DNA of 64,000 bases from Bacillota bacterium (GCA_023460035.1 JAEWRN010000034.1:62001-126000), one strand, 5' to 3'. Shown: positions 50,900-60,252, counted from the first letter of the stretch. Translations and numbers: made by a program. Notes: generated by a model from the letters alone, not told the origin.

Positions 50900-52222
50900 G
50901 TGCTTCGTCCTAGGGAACATATCCACCGGCTGCAGGCGCTGCAATTCGTACCCGCTTGCGGCTAAAATTTTGGCATCCCGCGCCGCGGTGGCAGCGTTGC
51001 AGCTTACCATGACAATGCGGGCGGGGGCCATTTGCAGTACGGCCTGCAAGGTGGCATCGTCGCAGCCCTTGCGCGGCGGGTCCAGCACGACCAGCGTGGG
51101 GTGCAGCCCCTCTGCCGCAAGCTGCTTTGCGGCGGTGCCGGCGTCGGCACACAAAAAGCGGGTGCGCCCGGCAAGGCCCATTTGCTGTGCGGCCTTTTTT
51201 GCGCTTTCAATGGCGGAGGGCACAATTTCCACCCCCACAAGCTGCCCTGCCTGCTGCGCCATTGAAAGCCCAATAGTGCCGGCACCACAATAAAGGTCCA
51301 GCAGCAGGTCGTTGGGGGTGGGGGCGGCAAAATCTTTTGCCACGCCGTAAAGCTGTTCTGCCCCCAGCGTATTCACCTGGTAGAAGGATGACGTGCTCAG
51401 CGACACGGGCACCCCGCAAAGGGTGTCCTGCAAGCGGCCGCTGCCAAACAACACCCGCTCTTTTTTGCCTAAAATTACATTGGTGTTCTGCGCGTTGACA
51501 TTTAGCACAATAGAGTCGATTTCACTAAACTGCTGCACCGCGCGTTTGATTATCTCTGCCTCGTGGGGCAGCGTCGCCCCGGTGGCGACAATGCACACCA
51601 GCACTTTGCCGGTGCGGGTGGCGTGCCGCAGGTACAGGTGCCGCAACAAGCCTTTGCGCGTGTCCTCGCGGTAGACCGGCAGTTGATATTCGGTAAAAAG
51701 CGCACAAAAAAACGAGGCGATGCGATTGAGCAACATCGGTTGTAATTTGCACTCATCGCAGGGGATCGTGCGGTGGCTGCGCGGGGCAAAAAAGCCCGCA
51801 AACACGCGGCCATTTTCGTCCACGCCAAGCGGGTATTGCACTTTATTACGGTAACGGTCTACCTGCGGCGAGGGCAAACAGGGCTGTGCTTTAACGTTAA
51901 AACCACCAATACGGTCAAACGCGTCCTGCACAAAGCCGCCCTTTTGGGCAAGCTCGGCATCGTATTGCATGTGGCGCAGCGCGCACCCGCCGCAGCGCCC
52001 AAACACAGGGCAGTCAGAGGGGGTGCGGCCGGGGCCGGGGGCGTGCAGCTCTTTTAAAATGCCAAACGCATAATTTTTTTGCACCTTTACCACCTGCACC
52101 AGCGCTTCGTCGCCCGGGGCGGTAAACGGCACAAACACGGGGATGCCGTTATAGCGTCCCACGCCGTTGCCGTCGCTAGAAAGAGAAGTGATGGATAAAG
52201 GAATCGTTTCGTTTTTTGTCAT
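50861..52222 (-). CDS. rlmD: 23S rRNA (uracil-5-)-methyltransferase RlmD-like; element integration site at its 3' end
   Basis: A 453-residue SAM-dependent 5-methyluridine methyltransferase of the TrmA/RumA family. It has an N-terminal TRAM domain, the Fe-S cysteines CPVFGRCGGC and CDEC, the SAM loop DLYCGAGTIGLSMA, the NPPR-like DPPRKG and the catalytic Cys in VSCNAAT. The protein is complete, so insertion at the 3' end restored it. ATG at 52222 follows GAGG by six bases. Upstream it is eight bases from the lipoprotein gene stop. rumA-type genes are known targets of integrative elements in Firmicutes; whether it is RlmD or RlmCD is not resolved. Confidence 0.88.
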   Translation of the reverse strand: MTKNETIPLSITSLSSDGNGVGRYNGIPVFVPFTAPGDEALVQVVKVQKNYAFGILKELHAPGPGRTPSDCPVFGRCGGCALRHMQYDAELAQKGGFVQDAFDRIGGFNVKAQPCLPSPQVDRYRNKVQYPLGVDENGRVFAGFFAPRSHRTIPCDECKLQPMLLNRIASFFCALFTEYQLPVYREDTRKGLLRHLYLRHATRTGKVLVCIVATGATLPHEAEIIKRAVQQFSEIDSIVLNVNAQNTNVILGKKERVLFGSGRLQDTLCGVPVSLSTSSFYQVNTLGAEQLYGVAKDFAAPTPNDLLLDLYCGAGTIGLSMAQQAGQLVGVEIVPSAIESAKKAAQQMGLAGRTRFLCADAGTAAKQLAAEGLHPTLVVLDPPRKGCDDATLQAVLQMAPARIVMVSCNAATAARDAKILAASGYELQRLQPVDMFPRTKHVETVVLMSRVKD

Positions 52223-52230
52223 GCCAATCC

Positions 52231-53259
52231 TCATTCATCGCCCGTGTCACTGGTAGTCTCCGCTGGTTCTGGCAACGGGGTGGCCTGTGGCAGGGGCGTA
52301 GTTTTTGTAATAAAGTCGACCAAAGTGCAGCGGTTTTCGTCCAGCCGCGCGTCGGTGCCCACGGTGGGGTCTCTGCCAAGCGCCGCGTTTTGTGCAAAGG
52401 TGGCGACTAAACCGGCTGCCTTGCTGTTTTGGTACAGCACAGTTGCCAGCACGGCCCCGCTGTCGATAGAACTGCCAAGGGAGTCACTATCGCCAAAGGT
52501 GCCCACCGGCACGCCGGGCAAAACGGTGGCAACCGCATCTGCTGCCGCGGCAGCCAGTGCAGGGGTAGAAGCAAGAATTAATTCTGTGCCGGTCTGTTGC
52601 AGCAGGGTCGCAGTGATGGCCGCCTTTTGTTCGTCGGCAGAAGTGCCGTTTACGGGCACAATAGCTAAAGTGTCGTCAAAAACGCCCCGGTTTTCAAAAA
52701 TGCGCAGGGTAGCGGCGGCACGGCTGTCCTCGGCAGCGCCGCCGGTAAAAATAACGACTTGCAACAGCTTGTCGCCGTTTTTATCCGGGATGCGCCCGGC
52801 CTGATAATCGGCAAACAGCGCTTCGCCCAGAAGTTCGCCCTGCTTTGCGGGGTTGGCACCCACATACCAGCATTTGCTGTATTGCTGCAGCACACTGGCA
52901 TCCGGCTTTTCGCCACAAAAAACAACCGGCAGGCCAAGTGCTGCAGCGGCACGCACATAGGCGGGGGCATCGCTGGCATTGGCAAGGCAAACGGCAAAAA
53001 CCGTGGCCTTTTGTTCCGCGGCAAGGGTGGCAAGCTGGTCGGCACCGCCATCCACTGTAAAGGCATCCAGCCCTACAGCCTGTGCGGCGTCTAAAATTTC
53101 CTGTACTGAAAGGGCGGGGTACTCGCCATTGCCCGCGCTGCCCAACACGGCAAGCCGGGGTTCGCCCAGCGGCAGCAGCTCTTGTGCATTTGCGCTGCAG
53201 CCGCAAAATAAAGCGACCGCCAAAACCAAAGAAGCCAAAGAAAACAGTTTCTTTTTCAT
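52231..53259 (-). CDS. Lipoprotein, periplasmic-binding-protein (sugar-type) fold
   Basis: A 342-residue lipoprotein: basic start KKKLFSLASLVLAVALFCGC with lipobox LFCGC (Cys20) and then a type I periplasmic binding fold, suggested by PRLAVLGSAGNGEYPALSVQEI, VFAVCLANASDAPAYVRAAAALGLPVVF (in part) and VGTFGDSDSLGSSI. It probably binds a sugar or similar small solute at the cell surface. No permease or ATP-binding gene is adjacent. Neighbouring AraC regulator and galactokinase suggest galactose use. It lies just upstream of rlmD with an eight-base gap. Confidence 0.78.
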   Translation of the reverse strand: MKKKLFSLASLVLAVALFCGCSANAQELLPLGEPRLAVLGSAGNGEYPALSVQEILDAAQAVGLDAFTVDGGADQLATLAAEQKATVFAVCLANASDAPAYVRAAAALGLPVVFCGEKPDASVLQQYSKCWYVGANPAKQGELLGEALFADYQAGRIPDKNGDKLLQVVIFTGGAAEDSRAAATLRIFENRGVFDDTLAIVPVNGTSADEQKAAITATLLQQTGTELILASTPALAAAAADAVATVLPGVPVGTFGDSDSLGSSIDSGAVLATVLYQNSKAAGLVATFAQNAALGRDPTVGTDARLDENRCTLVDFITKTTPLPQATPLPEPAETTSDTGDE

Positions 53260-53308
53260 AAATCGTTACAAAACCGGGGCTTTTACCATCCGCACGATGC
53301 GAGAAAGG

Positions 53309-54151
53309 TTAAAGCTGCGCCGCCTCCTTACTCGCAAGATACTTACTGGGGGGGACCCCTTTATTCTTTTTAAACACGCGCGAAAAATAAAACTGGTCAA
53401 AAAAGCCGACGGATGTCGCGATTTCAGCAATCGACAAATTGCCGGACCGCAGCAGGTAACAAGCCTCGTTGATGCGGTAATTGGTCAAATAATCAATGGG
53501 GGACTCGCCAAGGTTGCTCATGAAAACGCGGTACAAATGGCTGCGCGACACACCGACTGCCTTTGCAATGTCGTCAATCGTGATTTCGTGCGAATAGTTG
53601 AACTGAATAAATTTGACGGCGTTTGTCACGTATACGCTGCTGCTGGACTGCGCCCGGTTTTCGGTGTGCTCGGTCTCTTTCATCAGCTCGGCTAAAAAAA
53701 TGTACAGATAACCCACCATCAGGGCCTCACTGTAATTTTCCGGCCCGCGGGACAAAAAAATACTGAACAGCGCTTTTTTTACCTTTTCGGGGTTTTTGCA
53801 GGTGTGTACCGGCTGTTCGGCACCAAACGGCAGTTGTGCCACCAGTTTATTGGCGTTTGAGCCGTTAAAGCCCACCCAATAATACTCCCACGGGTCGTCC
53901 TGGTCGGCAGTGTAGGTGATGAGTTGCGACGGCTTTGCCAAAAAAATATCGCCGCTTTTCACCTCATAGGTAATGCCGCTTACCACGTAAGTACCCCTGC
54001 CGGCGGCGACATAATGGATCAAATAATGGTCCCGCACGCCCGGCCCCCAGGAATAGCCTTTTTCGCAGCTTTGCAGCCCGCAATTATAGATGGAAAGCTC
54101 GATATTATTGGTCTGTGTCTGTTTAAAACTCTGCTTATAAACGTTAGACAA
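53309..54151 (-). CDS. AraC-family regulator (cupin plus HTH)
   Basis: A 280-residue sugar-type regulator. The N-terminal AraC-binding cupin (DHYLIHYVAAGRGTYVVSGITYEVKSGDIFLAKP, in part YLIHYVAAGRGTYVV) covers residues 30-120; the C-terminal two HTHs (ITIDDIAKAVGVSRSHLYRVF and LSIAEIATSVGFFDQFYFSRVF) cover 180-275. It is divergent from galK and downstream-transcribed with the binding lipoprotein, so galactose or related sugar is the probable effector. Start: TTG at 54151 after AAAGGAG by eight bases, in preference to the GTG at 54160. Confidence 0.88.
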   Translation of the reverse strand: MSNVYKQSFKQTQTNNIELSIYNCGLQSCEKGYSWGPGVRDHYLIHYVAAGRGTYVVSGITYEVKSGDIFLAKPSQLITYTADQDDPWEYYWVGFNGSNANKLVAQLPFGAEQPVHTCKNPEKVKKALFSIFLSRGPENYSEALMVGYLYIFLAELMKETEHTENRAQSSSSVYVTNAVKFIQFNYSHEITIDDIAKAVGVSRSHLYRVFMSNLGESPIDYLTNYRINEACYLLRSGNLSIAEIATSVGFFDQFYFSRVFKKNKGVPPSKYLASKEAAQL

Positions 54152-54186
54152 AGCCGTCACTCCTTTCTGCTTTTTTCTCTTTTTTT

Positions 54187-54215
54187 ATTGTAGCAGAACA
54201 ATCAACATAAGTCCA
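54187..54215 (-). promoter_or_regulatory. Putative promoter of the AraC gene
   Basis: On the minus strand TGGACT (54215-54210), 17-base spacer, TACAAT (54192-54187), 36 bases from the TTG start. The -35 is weak. It is back-to-back with the galK promoter within 55 bases, so a common operator is likely; GTTATAAC (54217-54224) is a small palindrome between them. Confidence 0.5.
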
Positions 54216-54237
54216 TGTTATAACACAAAAAAATCCG

Positions 54238-54266
54238 TTTACGACGCCATTTTTGTCTGTTATAAT
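54238..54266 (+). promoter_or_regulatory. Promoter of galK
   Basis: TTTACG at 54238-54243, 17-base spacer and a perfect TATAAT at 54261-54266, about 74 bases before the ATG at 54340. A good -10 with a poor -35 fits dependence on the divergent AraC protein. Confidence 0.65.
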
Positions 54267-54339
54267 GAGACTAAACAGACGAATGCGCCAACGAGTGGAT
54301 TCTGTGTTGGCTGACGAATAAAAAATGAGGTGAATTTTG

Positions 54340-55641
54340 ATGGAAAAAGCAGAGGAGCTGCTTCAAAAAATCGAAACCGGTGCATACGATGAAACCTTCT
54401 GTGCTTTGTATTGTACCGATGCCGCAGGGGCTCAAAAACAGCGGGCGCGCTATGCCGCGGCAATTCGCCGGTTCAATGCATTGTACGGCGCGGGGCGCGA
54501 GGTACGGCTTTACTCGGCCCCTGGCCGGACAGAGATTGGTGGCAACCACACCGACCACAACAACGGCATCGTGATGGCGGCGGCCGTCAACCTTGATGTG
54601 ATTGCTGTGGTGGCACAGAACGGCGAGGAGATCGTGCGGGTGAAGTCGCACGGGTTTGACCAGCAGGATGTTGTGGATTTGCAGGACAGCGAAATCCGGC
54701 AAAGTGAATTTGGGCACAGCAGTGCGTTGATTCGCGGCGTGGCGGCGCGCATCTGCCAGCTTGGCGGTAAGGTGGGCGGGTTTGATGCCTACACGACCAG
54801 CGACGTGCTGCGCGGCAGCGGGCTGTCGTCCTCTGCGGCGTTTGAAGTTGTAATGGGGGCTATTTTCAACGGCGAGTTCAATGAGTTTCATTTTACCCCG
54901 GTACAAATCGCACAGATCAGCCAATATGCCGAAAACGTGTACTTTGGCAAACCCAGCGGCCTGATGGACCAAACGGCCAGCAGTGTGGGCAGCGCGATTA
55001 CCATCGATTTTAAAGACCCTGCCAGCCCGGTAGTAGAAGAAGTGCCGTTTGACCTTGCGGCATATGGCCTTGCCCTGTGCATTACCGACACAAAAGGCAG
55101 TCACGCCGGGCTGACAGAGGATTATGCGGCTATTCGCGGCGAGATGGAAGCCGCAGCGGCGATGTTTGGCAAAAAGGTATTGCGTGAGGTGGACGAACAG
55201 CAATTTTTTGCCGGCATTCCGGCAGTGCGGCAGGCTGCGGGTGACCGCGCAGTGCTGCGCGCGGCGCACTTTTTTGCCGACAGCCGCCGGGCTGTTGCGC
55301 TGCGCGATGCGGTGAAGGCGGGGGAGATTGAGCTTTTTAAAAAGCTGATCATAGAGGGGGGGCATTCCTCTTTTGAGTACAATCAAAATGCCTATTGTGT
55401 GCGCCACCCCGAAGAGCAAGGTGTTTCGGTGGGCCTTGCCATCAGCCAGTATCTGTTGCAGGGCAGCGGTGCCTGGCGGCTGCAGGGCGGCGGGTTTGCC
55501 GGTACCATACAGGCTTTTGTGCCGCTTGCAAAACTTGCGCAGTATATTGAAATGATGGAAAACACATTTGGCGCAGGCAGTTGTTATGTGCTGAGTGTGC
55601 GCAACTACGGTGCAATACAGGTAAAAAGCGATTTAACATGA
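54340..55641 (+). CDS. galK: Galactokinase (GHMP kinase)
   Basis: A 433-residue ATP-dependent kinase that forms galactose 1-phosphate for the Leloir pathway. The galactose signature is SAPGRTEIGGNHTDHNNG, the ATP-binding GHMP motif is RGSGLSSSAAFEV and the third motif is RLQGGGFAGTIQAFV. The protein is longer at the N-terminus than E. coli GalK (382 residues). The ATG at 54340 follows GAGGTGA by six bases; a TTG directly before it is less likely. No galT or galE is adjacent. A terminator follows at 55683. Confidence 0.92.
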   Translation: MEKAEELLQKIETGAYDETFCALYCTDAAGAQKQRARYAAAIRRFNALYGAGREVRLYSAPGRTEIGGNHTDHNNGIVMAAAVNLDVIAVVAQNGEEIVRVKSHGFDQQDVVDLQDSEIRQSEFGHSSALIRGVAARICQLGGKVGGFDAYTTSDVLRGSGLSSSAAFEVVMGAIFNGEFNEFHFTPVQIAQISQYAENVYFGKPSGLMDQTASSVGSAITIDFKDPASPVVEEVPFDLAAYGLALCITDTKGSHAGLTEDYAAIRGEMEAAAAMFGKKVLREVDEQQFFAGIPAVRQAAGDRAVLRAAHFFADSRRAVALRDAVKAGEIELFKKLIIEGGHSSFEYNQNAYCVRHPEEQGVSVGLAISQYLLQGSGAWRLQGGGFAGTIQAFVPLAKLAQYIEMMENTFGAGSCYVLSVRNYGAIQVKSDLT

Positions 55642-55682
55642 ACTGTGAAATGATTTTGTGAATAAGTTGTGAATTTATGCGG

Positions 55683-55710
55683 GGGCCATGTAGGAATACA
55701 TGGCCCTTTT
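55683..55710 (+). terminator. Rho-independent terminator of galK
   Basis: A 10-bp stem GGGCCATGTA/TACATGGCCC (55683-55692 with 55697-55706), GGAA tetraloop and TTTTGTG, 41 bases after the galK stop. Confidence 0.85.
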
Positions 55711-55749
55711 GTGTTATACTGTTAGCACACAAAGAGGGAGGTAGGCAGG

Positions 55750-57036
55750 TTGAAAAAAAAGATACTGGCATTACTTGCCGCCTGTTTGCTGTTGACCGGT
55801 TGTACCGGCCTTGCGGATTCGCTGCAAATTTGGCGTGACGGTTTTTTGCCGGATGCGACACTGGCAGAGCTGCCGTATATCGACCCCAACATCACAACTT
55901 CATTTGAACCGGCAATTTCGCAGTTTTACTACGACCAGCTGCCGGGTGAAGCAGAGCAAAAAATTTACCGTGCCTACCTTGAATTTTTAAAAAATGACAC
56001 GCAGGAACAGGTTTATATAAAAGGCAGCTACAATTCAAACCAGGTTGCCAATGCGCTGTACGCGCTGCAAAGCGATTACCCGCAGTTTTTAACTTGCAGT
56101 TGGGGGTACACGTTTACTTATCTTTCAACCTCTAGCGGTACGCCGCTTGGTATTGAAATTGCGCCGGTAAAACTTGACGAGGAAACCCTTGCGCTGCAGG
56201 GCAAGCTGTACAGCGCCCTTTCGCGGGTTTTAACACAGGCAAAAGCATATGACGACGTGTGGCAGCGCCAGCTTTTTTTATACGAAAATGTCATTGAAAT
56301 GACCGCCTACGATACCGATACCGCCAATATTGCACCGCTGACACAGGCAGAGCAGATGCCGCTGACTTCGCGGCTTGCACACACGGCGTATGGTTCGTTG
56401 GTACAGCAGGGTGCGGTGTGTGACGGCTATGCGTATGCGTTCCAGCTTTTGTGCAATTATGCGGGTATTCCTGCGGCCACAGTAACTGGTATGTCGTTCC
56501 GCGGTACGCGGCCGGAAACGCAGGACTATGTCGAAAACCATGCGTGGAACGTGGTGTTTTACGGCGAGGATGCATATTATTGCGACCCCACATGGGATGA
56601 CAACGGTGCGGAATACCTGGATGCCGACGGAGAACGTGTTTTTGCACCTGCGGACACCGATGGCCTGACTAAGCTTGCGCCGGAGGTGCTGCACCGCTAT
56701 TTCAACTTGTCGTACGAAGAATTGGCAGGCGACCATGTGTTTAGCCCACAGTTTACCTCCCCCCAGCAAACCGCCAGTCGGCCGCGGGATTATTACACCG
56801 CCATGAATTTAGAGGCGACGACGCCGCAGCAGCTTGCCGAGCTGGTTTCGGCCAATGTCCGCGGTGATATCCCCGCCGGGGGGAGAGGGTTTGAGTTGCG
56901 GGTGCGGTATGACACTGAAAGCCTGACAGACGAGGTGTTTCAAAAGCTGTACGCCACCGGTATTCGTGGGCGTGTACTGGTTTCTTACCCACCCAACGGC
57001 ACCGGCTGCTGCTACATCTTTTTGCGCAACATTTAA
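55750..57036 (+). CDS. Transglutaminase-like lipoprotein
   Basis: A 428-residue lipoprotein: KKKILALLAACLLLTGCTG is the signal with lipobox LTGC (Cys18). The transglutaminase core shows Cys in GAVCDGYAYAFQLLCNYAGI, His in ENHAWNVVFYG and Asp in CDPTWDD. Such proteins act on cell-surface proteins, often with protease-like activity. The start is a TTG eight bases after GGAGG. It has a TATACT at 55715-55720 as a possible -10. The gene stands alone. Confidence 0.88.
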   Translation: MKKKILALLAACLLLTGCTGLADSLQIWRDGFLPDATLAELPYIDPNITTSFEPAISQFYYDQLPGEAEQKIYRAYLEFLKNDTQEQVYIKGSYNSNQVANALYALQSDYPQFLTCSWGYTFTYLSTSSGTPLGIEIAPVKLDEETLALQGKLYSALSRVLTQAKAYDDVWQRQLFLYENVIEMTAYDTDTANIAPLTQAEQMPLTSRLAHTAYGSLVQQGAVCDGYAYAFQLLCNYAGIPAATVTGMSFRGTRPETQDYVENHAWNVVFYGEDAYYCDPTWDDNGAEYLDADGERVFAPADTDGLTKLAPEVLHRYFNLSYEELAGDHVFSPQFTSPQQTASRPRDYYTAMNLEATTPQQLAELVSANVRGDIPAGGRGFELRVRYDTESLTDEVFQKLYATGIRGRVLVSYPPNGTGCCYIFLRNI

Positions 57037-57245
57037 CGGCTGCCCACACTACGGGCAAACGTTCACCGCTTTGCACAGCAAACTGCTCGGAAATAGAACG
57101 GTTTTTGCCGGTGCTTACAAAAATTATTAAACTTTTTTGCGGCAGCTACTTTTTTTTGTATCTCTGTGGTAAAATATGCGTAAACTAGGCGGGCAGGTTT
57201 GCCCGCCACAAATTTGTCAGGCATGACAACAGGGGGATACAATTA

Positions 57246-57503
57246 ATGAGCTATCTGCGCAAGAACATGGGGACCTGCTCGCACAGCACCGAAGTTTCGA
57301 TAGGGCCGGACGGCAAGATTGAATGGGTCGAAATTGTGGGCGGGTGTGACGGCAACCTGAAAGGCATTGCAAGCCTGATACAGGGCATGGATGCAAAGGA
57401 AGCGATTACCCGGATGAAAGGGCTGACCTGCGGCCGCAAAACCACCTCTTGCCCTGACCAAATTGCACTCGCACTGGAAGAAGCGCTTGCTGCAAATAAT
57501 TAA
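57246..57503 (+). CDS. TSCPD-domain small protein
   Basis: An 85-residue protein that is a single TSCPD domain: RKNMGTCSHSTEVSIGPDGKIEWVEIVGGCDGN in part, then GLTCGRKTTSCPDQIALALEEAL with the T-S-C-P-D signature. The domain is otherwise found at the C-terminus of class II ribonucleotide reductases (NrdJ), and stand-alone forms occur in Clostridia. Here it precedes nrdAB. Cysteines suggest metal or redox function. A GC hairpin (57188-57207) is in its leader; its start is ATG with GGGGG upstream. Confidence 0.88.
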   Translation: MSYLRKNMGTCSHSTEVSIGPDGKIEWVEIVGGCDGNLKGIASLIQGMDAKEAITRMKGLTCGRKTTSCPDQIALALEEALAANN

Positions 57504-57515
57504 CATGTTCCATTG

Positions 57516-57545
57516 AAAGGCAGGCGTTGTAAAGCGCCTGCCTTT
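57516..57545 (+). terminator. Rho-independent terminator of the TSCPD gene
   Basis: An 11-bp stem (57516-57526 with 57535-57545) followed by a T run to 57549, 13 bases after the stop. Confidence 0.88.
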
Positions 57546-57581
57546 TTTTGTGTAAATATTGAAAAAACGACAAAATTCAAA

Positions 57582-57609
57582 TTGACAAATCCTCCAAATG
57601 CTTTATACT
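57582..57609 (+). promoter_or_regulatory. Promoter of nrdAB with a long structured leader
   Basis: TTGACA (57582-57587), 16-base spacer, TATACT (57604-57609). About 120 bases lie between the probable start site and the ATG at 57739, with short hairpins around 57651-57672 and 57698-57710. I recognise no named riboswitch in it (no B12-box or nrdJ-motif elements seen). Confidence 0.65.
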
Positions 57610-57738
57610 ATACTAAAAAGGTGATGTTTTAATGCGGCGAATCTCTTTCTTGTGACCGAACTGGTCCCTTGTCGCTTTGAGGCTGATAAAATACGGCAAT
57701 GCCCGTGGGCAGCGGCGTAACCCAAAAAGGAGGATACG

Positions 57739-60252
57739 ATGATTTATATTGTAAAGCGCAGCGGTGCAAAAGAGCTGTACTACGGCGATAAAATCATTGC
57801 GGCTATGCGTAAGGCGTTTCTTAGCAAGCAGGTTGCCTGTGACGATGCGCTTTTACAGCAGCTGCTGCAAAAGGTAGAAGGAAAGCTTGCCGGGTTAGAG
57901 GATGTGCCGGTAGAGCAGATACAGGACACCGTAGAGCAGGTGCTGATGGAAGCAGGCCAGTACCCGGTGGCAAAAAGCTACATCCTTTACCGTGAACGCC
58001 GCACCCGCCTGCGCACTGCACGCGAGCATTTGGTTGCTGCCCTTGTCGATAAGGGTATCGCGGGTTGTCTTGAAAAAATTCAGCTTGATTTTGAGGATTA
58101 TGACCTTGCGCGGCTGGATGCGAAGTACGTTTCGTTTCAAAAGCCGCAGATGACTGAAAAAGAAGAGTTGCAGGCGCTTACCCGTGCGGCAGTGGAGCTG
58201 ACAACAAAAGAGGAGCCGCGCTGGGAGTATATTGCCGCACGCCTGCTGTATTACGATTTTGCAAAAGAGCTGCGGGCAGAAGAAGAAAAACGCCATATTT
58301 TCAGCTTTTATGATAAGCTGCAGCAGTTGACCGGCGACGGGCTGTATGGCAATTACATTTTAGAGCATTACACCAAAGAAGAAATTAACCATGTGGCGGG
58401 GTATCTTGAAGAAGGCCGCAACGAGCTGTTTACCTATGCGGGGCTGGACCTGCTGCTGAACCGCTATATCATTCGCAGCCACCGCCACCAGCCGCTGGAA
58501 TCCCCGCAGGAGATGTACCTTGGTATTGCGCTGCACCTTGCAATGCAAGAGCAAAACGACCGGCTAAGCTGGGTGAAAAGGTTTTACGACATCCTCAGCT
58601 TGCAGCAGGTGACAATGGCCACCCCGACGTTATCGAATGCGCGCAAACCCTATCATCAGCTTTCCAGCTGCTTTATCGACACCGTGCCGGACAGCCTGGA
58701 GGGCATTTACCGCAGCATCGACAGCTTTGCGCAGGTCAGCAAGTTTGGCGGCGGCATGGGCATGTATTTTGGCAAGGTGCGTGCCACCGGTAGCACAATA
58801 CGCGGGTTTGAGGGCGCGGCGGGCGGTGTAATCCGCTGGATCAAGCTTGTCAACGACACCGCTGTTGCGGTGGACCAGCTTGGCATGCGGCGCGGCGCGG
58901 TGGCCGTATATCTGGATGCCTGGCACCGCGACCTGCCGGAGTTTTTGCAGCTGCGCACCAACAATGGTGATGACCGCATGAAAGCGCACGATGTGTTCCC
59001 GTCGGTGTGTTACCCTGACTTGTTCTGGCGCATGGCAAAAGAAAATTTAGACCAAAGCTGGTATTTGCTGTGCCCGCACGAGGTTTTGACCATTAAAGGG
59101 TACAGCCTGGAGGATTATTACGGCGAAGAGTGGGAGAGACGTTACAAAGACTGTCTTGCCGACACGCGTATTCGCAAGCGGGAAGTCAGCCTGAAAGAGA
59201 TTGTGCGGCTGATTTTAAAGTCGGCGGTGGAAACCGGCACCCCGTTTGCCTTTTACCGCGACGCGGTCAACCGCGCCAACCCCAACCCACAAAGCGGCAT
59301 GATTTATTGCTCCAACCTGTGCACTGAAATTGCGCAGAACATGTCGCAAACGACCTTGGTAAGCAAAGAGGTCAAAACACAAGACGGCGAGACGGTCGTT
59401 GTTACCACGACAAGGCCCGGCGACTTTGTGGTGTGCAACCTTGCAAGCCTGAACCTTGGCGTGTTGCCGGTGCAGGACGATGAAAAGGTCGGGCAGGTCG
59501 TTTCCACCGCAGTACGTGCGCTGGATAATGTCATTGACCTCAACTTTTACCCGGTGGCCTATGCCGAGCTGACCAACAAAAAATACCGCAGCATCGGACT
59601 TGGGGTGTCGGGCTACCACCATATGCTGGCAAAGCACGGTATTGCGTGGGAAAGTGAGGCCCACCTTGCCTTTGCCGACGAGGTGTTTGAGCGCATCAAC
59701 TACGCCGCAGTGCGGGCCAGCAACGCCATTGCAGCAGAAAAGGGCACCTATGGCTGCTATGCCGGCAGCGACTGGCAGACCGGTGCCTATTTTGAAAAAC
59801 GGGGTTATACTTCGCCGCGCTGGCAGCATCTGCGTGCGCAGGTGGCCCAAAACGGCATGCGAAACGCCTACCTGATGGCAATAGCCCCAACAAGCTCTAC
59901 CAGTATTTTGGTTGGTACCACGGCAGGGCTGGACCCGGTGATGAACCGTTTTTTCTTGGAAGAAAAGGCAGGGGCCCTGTTGCCGCGGGTCGCGCCGGAT
60001 TTGACCCCCACGACGTTCTGGCTTTACAAAAGCGCCCACCAAATCGACCAAAGCTGGTCGGTGCGTGCGGCGGGCGTGCGCCAGCGCCACATTGATCAGG
60101 CCCAAAGCTTTAACCTCTATGTCACCAATGATTACAGTATGCGGCAGGTGCTGAACTTGTATATTTTGGCATGGGAAAGCGGCGTAAAAACAATCTATTA
60201 TGTGCGCAGTAAGGCGCTGGAAGTAGAAGAATGTGAAAGCTGTTCATCGTGA
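57739..60252 (+). CDS. nrdA: Class I ribonucleoside-diphosphate reductase, alpha subunit NrdA
   Basis: An 837-residue catalytic subunit. It starts with an ATP-cone (IVKRSGAKELYYGDKIIAAMRKAF), then a large ten-stranded barrel with the first redox Cys in HQLSSCFID, the active-site CSNLCTEI region (finger loop), VVCNLASLNLG with the second redox Cys, and TSSTSILVGTTAGLDPVMNRF. The C-terminal swinging-arm cysteines are in ECESCSS. It reduces ribonucleoside diphosphates with the radical made by NrdB. It follows GGAGG. nrdB starts 15 bases after its stop. Confidence 0.96.
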   Translation: MIYIVKRSGAKELYYGDKIIAAMRKAFLSKQVACDDALLQQLLQKVEGKLAGLEDVPVEQIQDTVEQVLMEAGQYPVAKSYILYRERRTRLRTAREHLVAALVDKGIAGCLEKIQLDFEDYDLARLDAKYVSFQKPQMTEKEELQALTRAAVELTTKEEPRWEYIAARLLYYDFAKELRAEEEKRHIFSFYDKLQQLTGDGLYGNYILEHYTKEEINHVAGYLEEGRNELFTYAGLDLLLNRYIIRSHRHQPLESPQEMYLGIALHLAMQEQNDRLSWVKRFYDILSLQQVTMATPTLSNARKPYHQLSSCFIDTVPDSLEGIYRSIDSFAQVSKFGGGMGMYFGKVRATGSTIRGFEGAAGGVIRWIKLVNDTAVAVDQLGMRRGAVAVYLDAWHRDLPEFLQLRTNNGDDRMKAHDVFPSVCYPDLFWRMAKENLDQSWYLLCPHEVLTIKGYSLEDYYGEEWERRYKDCLADTRIRKREVSLKEIVRLILKSAVETGTPFAFYRDAVNRANPNPQSGMIYCSNLCTEIAQNMSQTTLVSKEVKTQDGETVVVTTTRPGDFVVCNLASLNLGVLPVQDDEKVGQVVSTAVRALDNVIDLNFYPVAYAELTNKKYRSIGLGVSGYHHMLAKHGIAWESEAHLAFADEVFERINYAAVRASNAIAAEKGTYGCYAGSDWQTGAYFEKRGYTSPRWQHLRAQVAQNGMRNAYLMAIAPTSSTSILVGTTAGLDPVMNRFFLEEKAGALLPRVAPDLTPTTFWLYKSAHQIDQSWSVRAAGVRQRHIDQAQSFNLYVTNDYSMRQVLNLYILAWESGVKTIYYVRSKALEVEECESCSS

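Noticed and set aside
54271..55419. A 382-codon minus-strand frame antisense to galK
   Set aside because: Shadow of galactokinase; low-complexity basic composition and no family match.
57610..57738. Cobalamin or other named riboswitch before nrdAB
   Set aside because: No B12-box or other conserved riboswitch core was recognised, and class I reductase is not cobalamin-dependent.
59215..60105. A 296-codon minus-strand frame antisense to nrdA
   Set aside because: Shadow of NrdA, which has all its motifs in frame on the plus strand.
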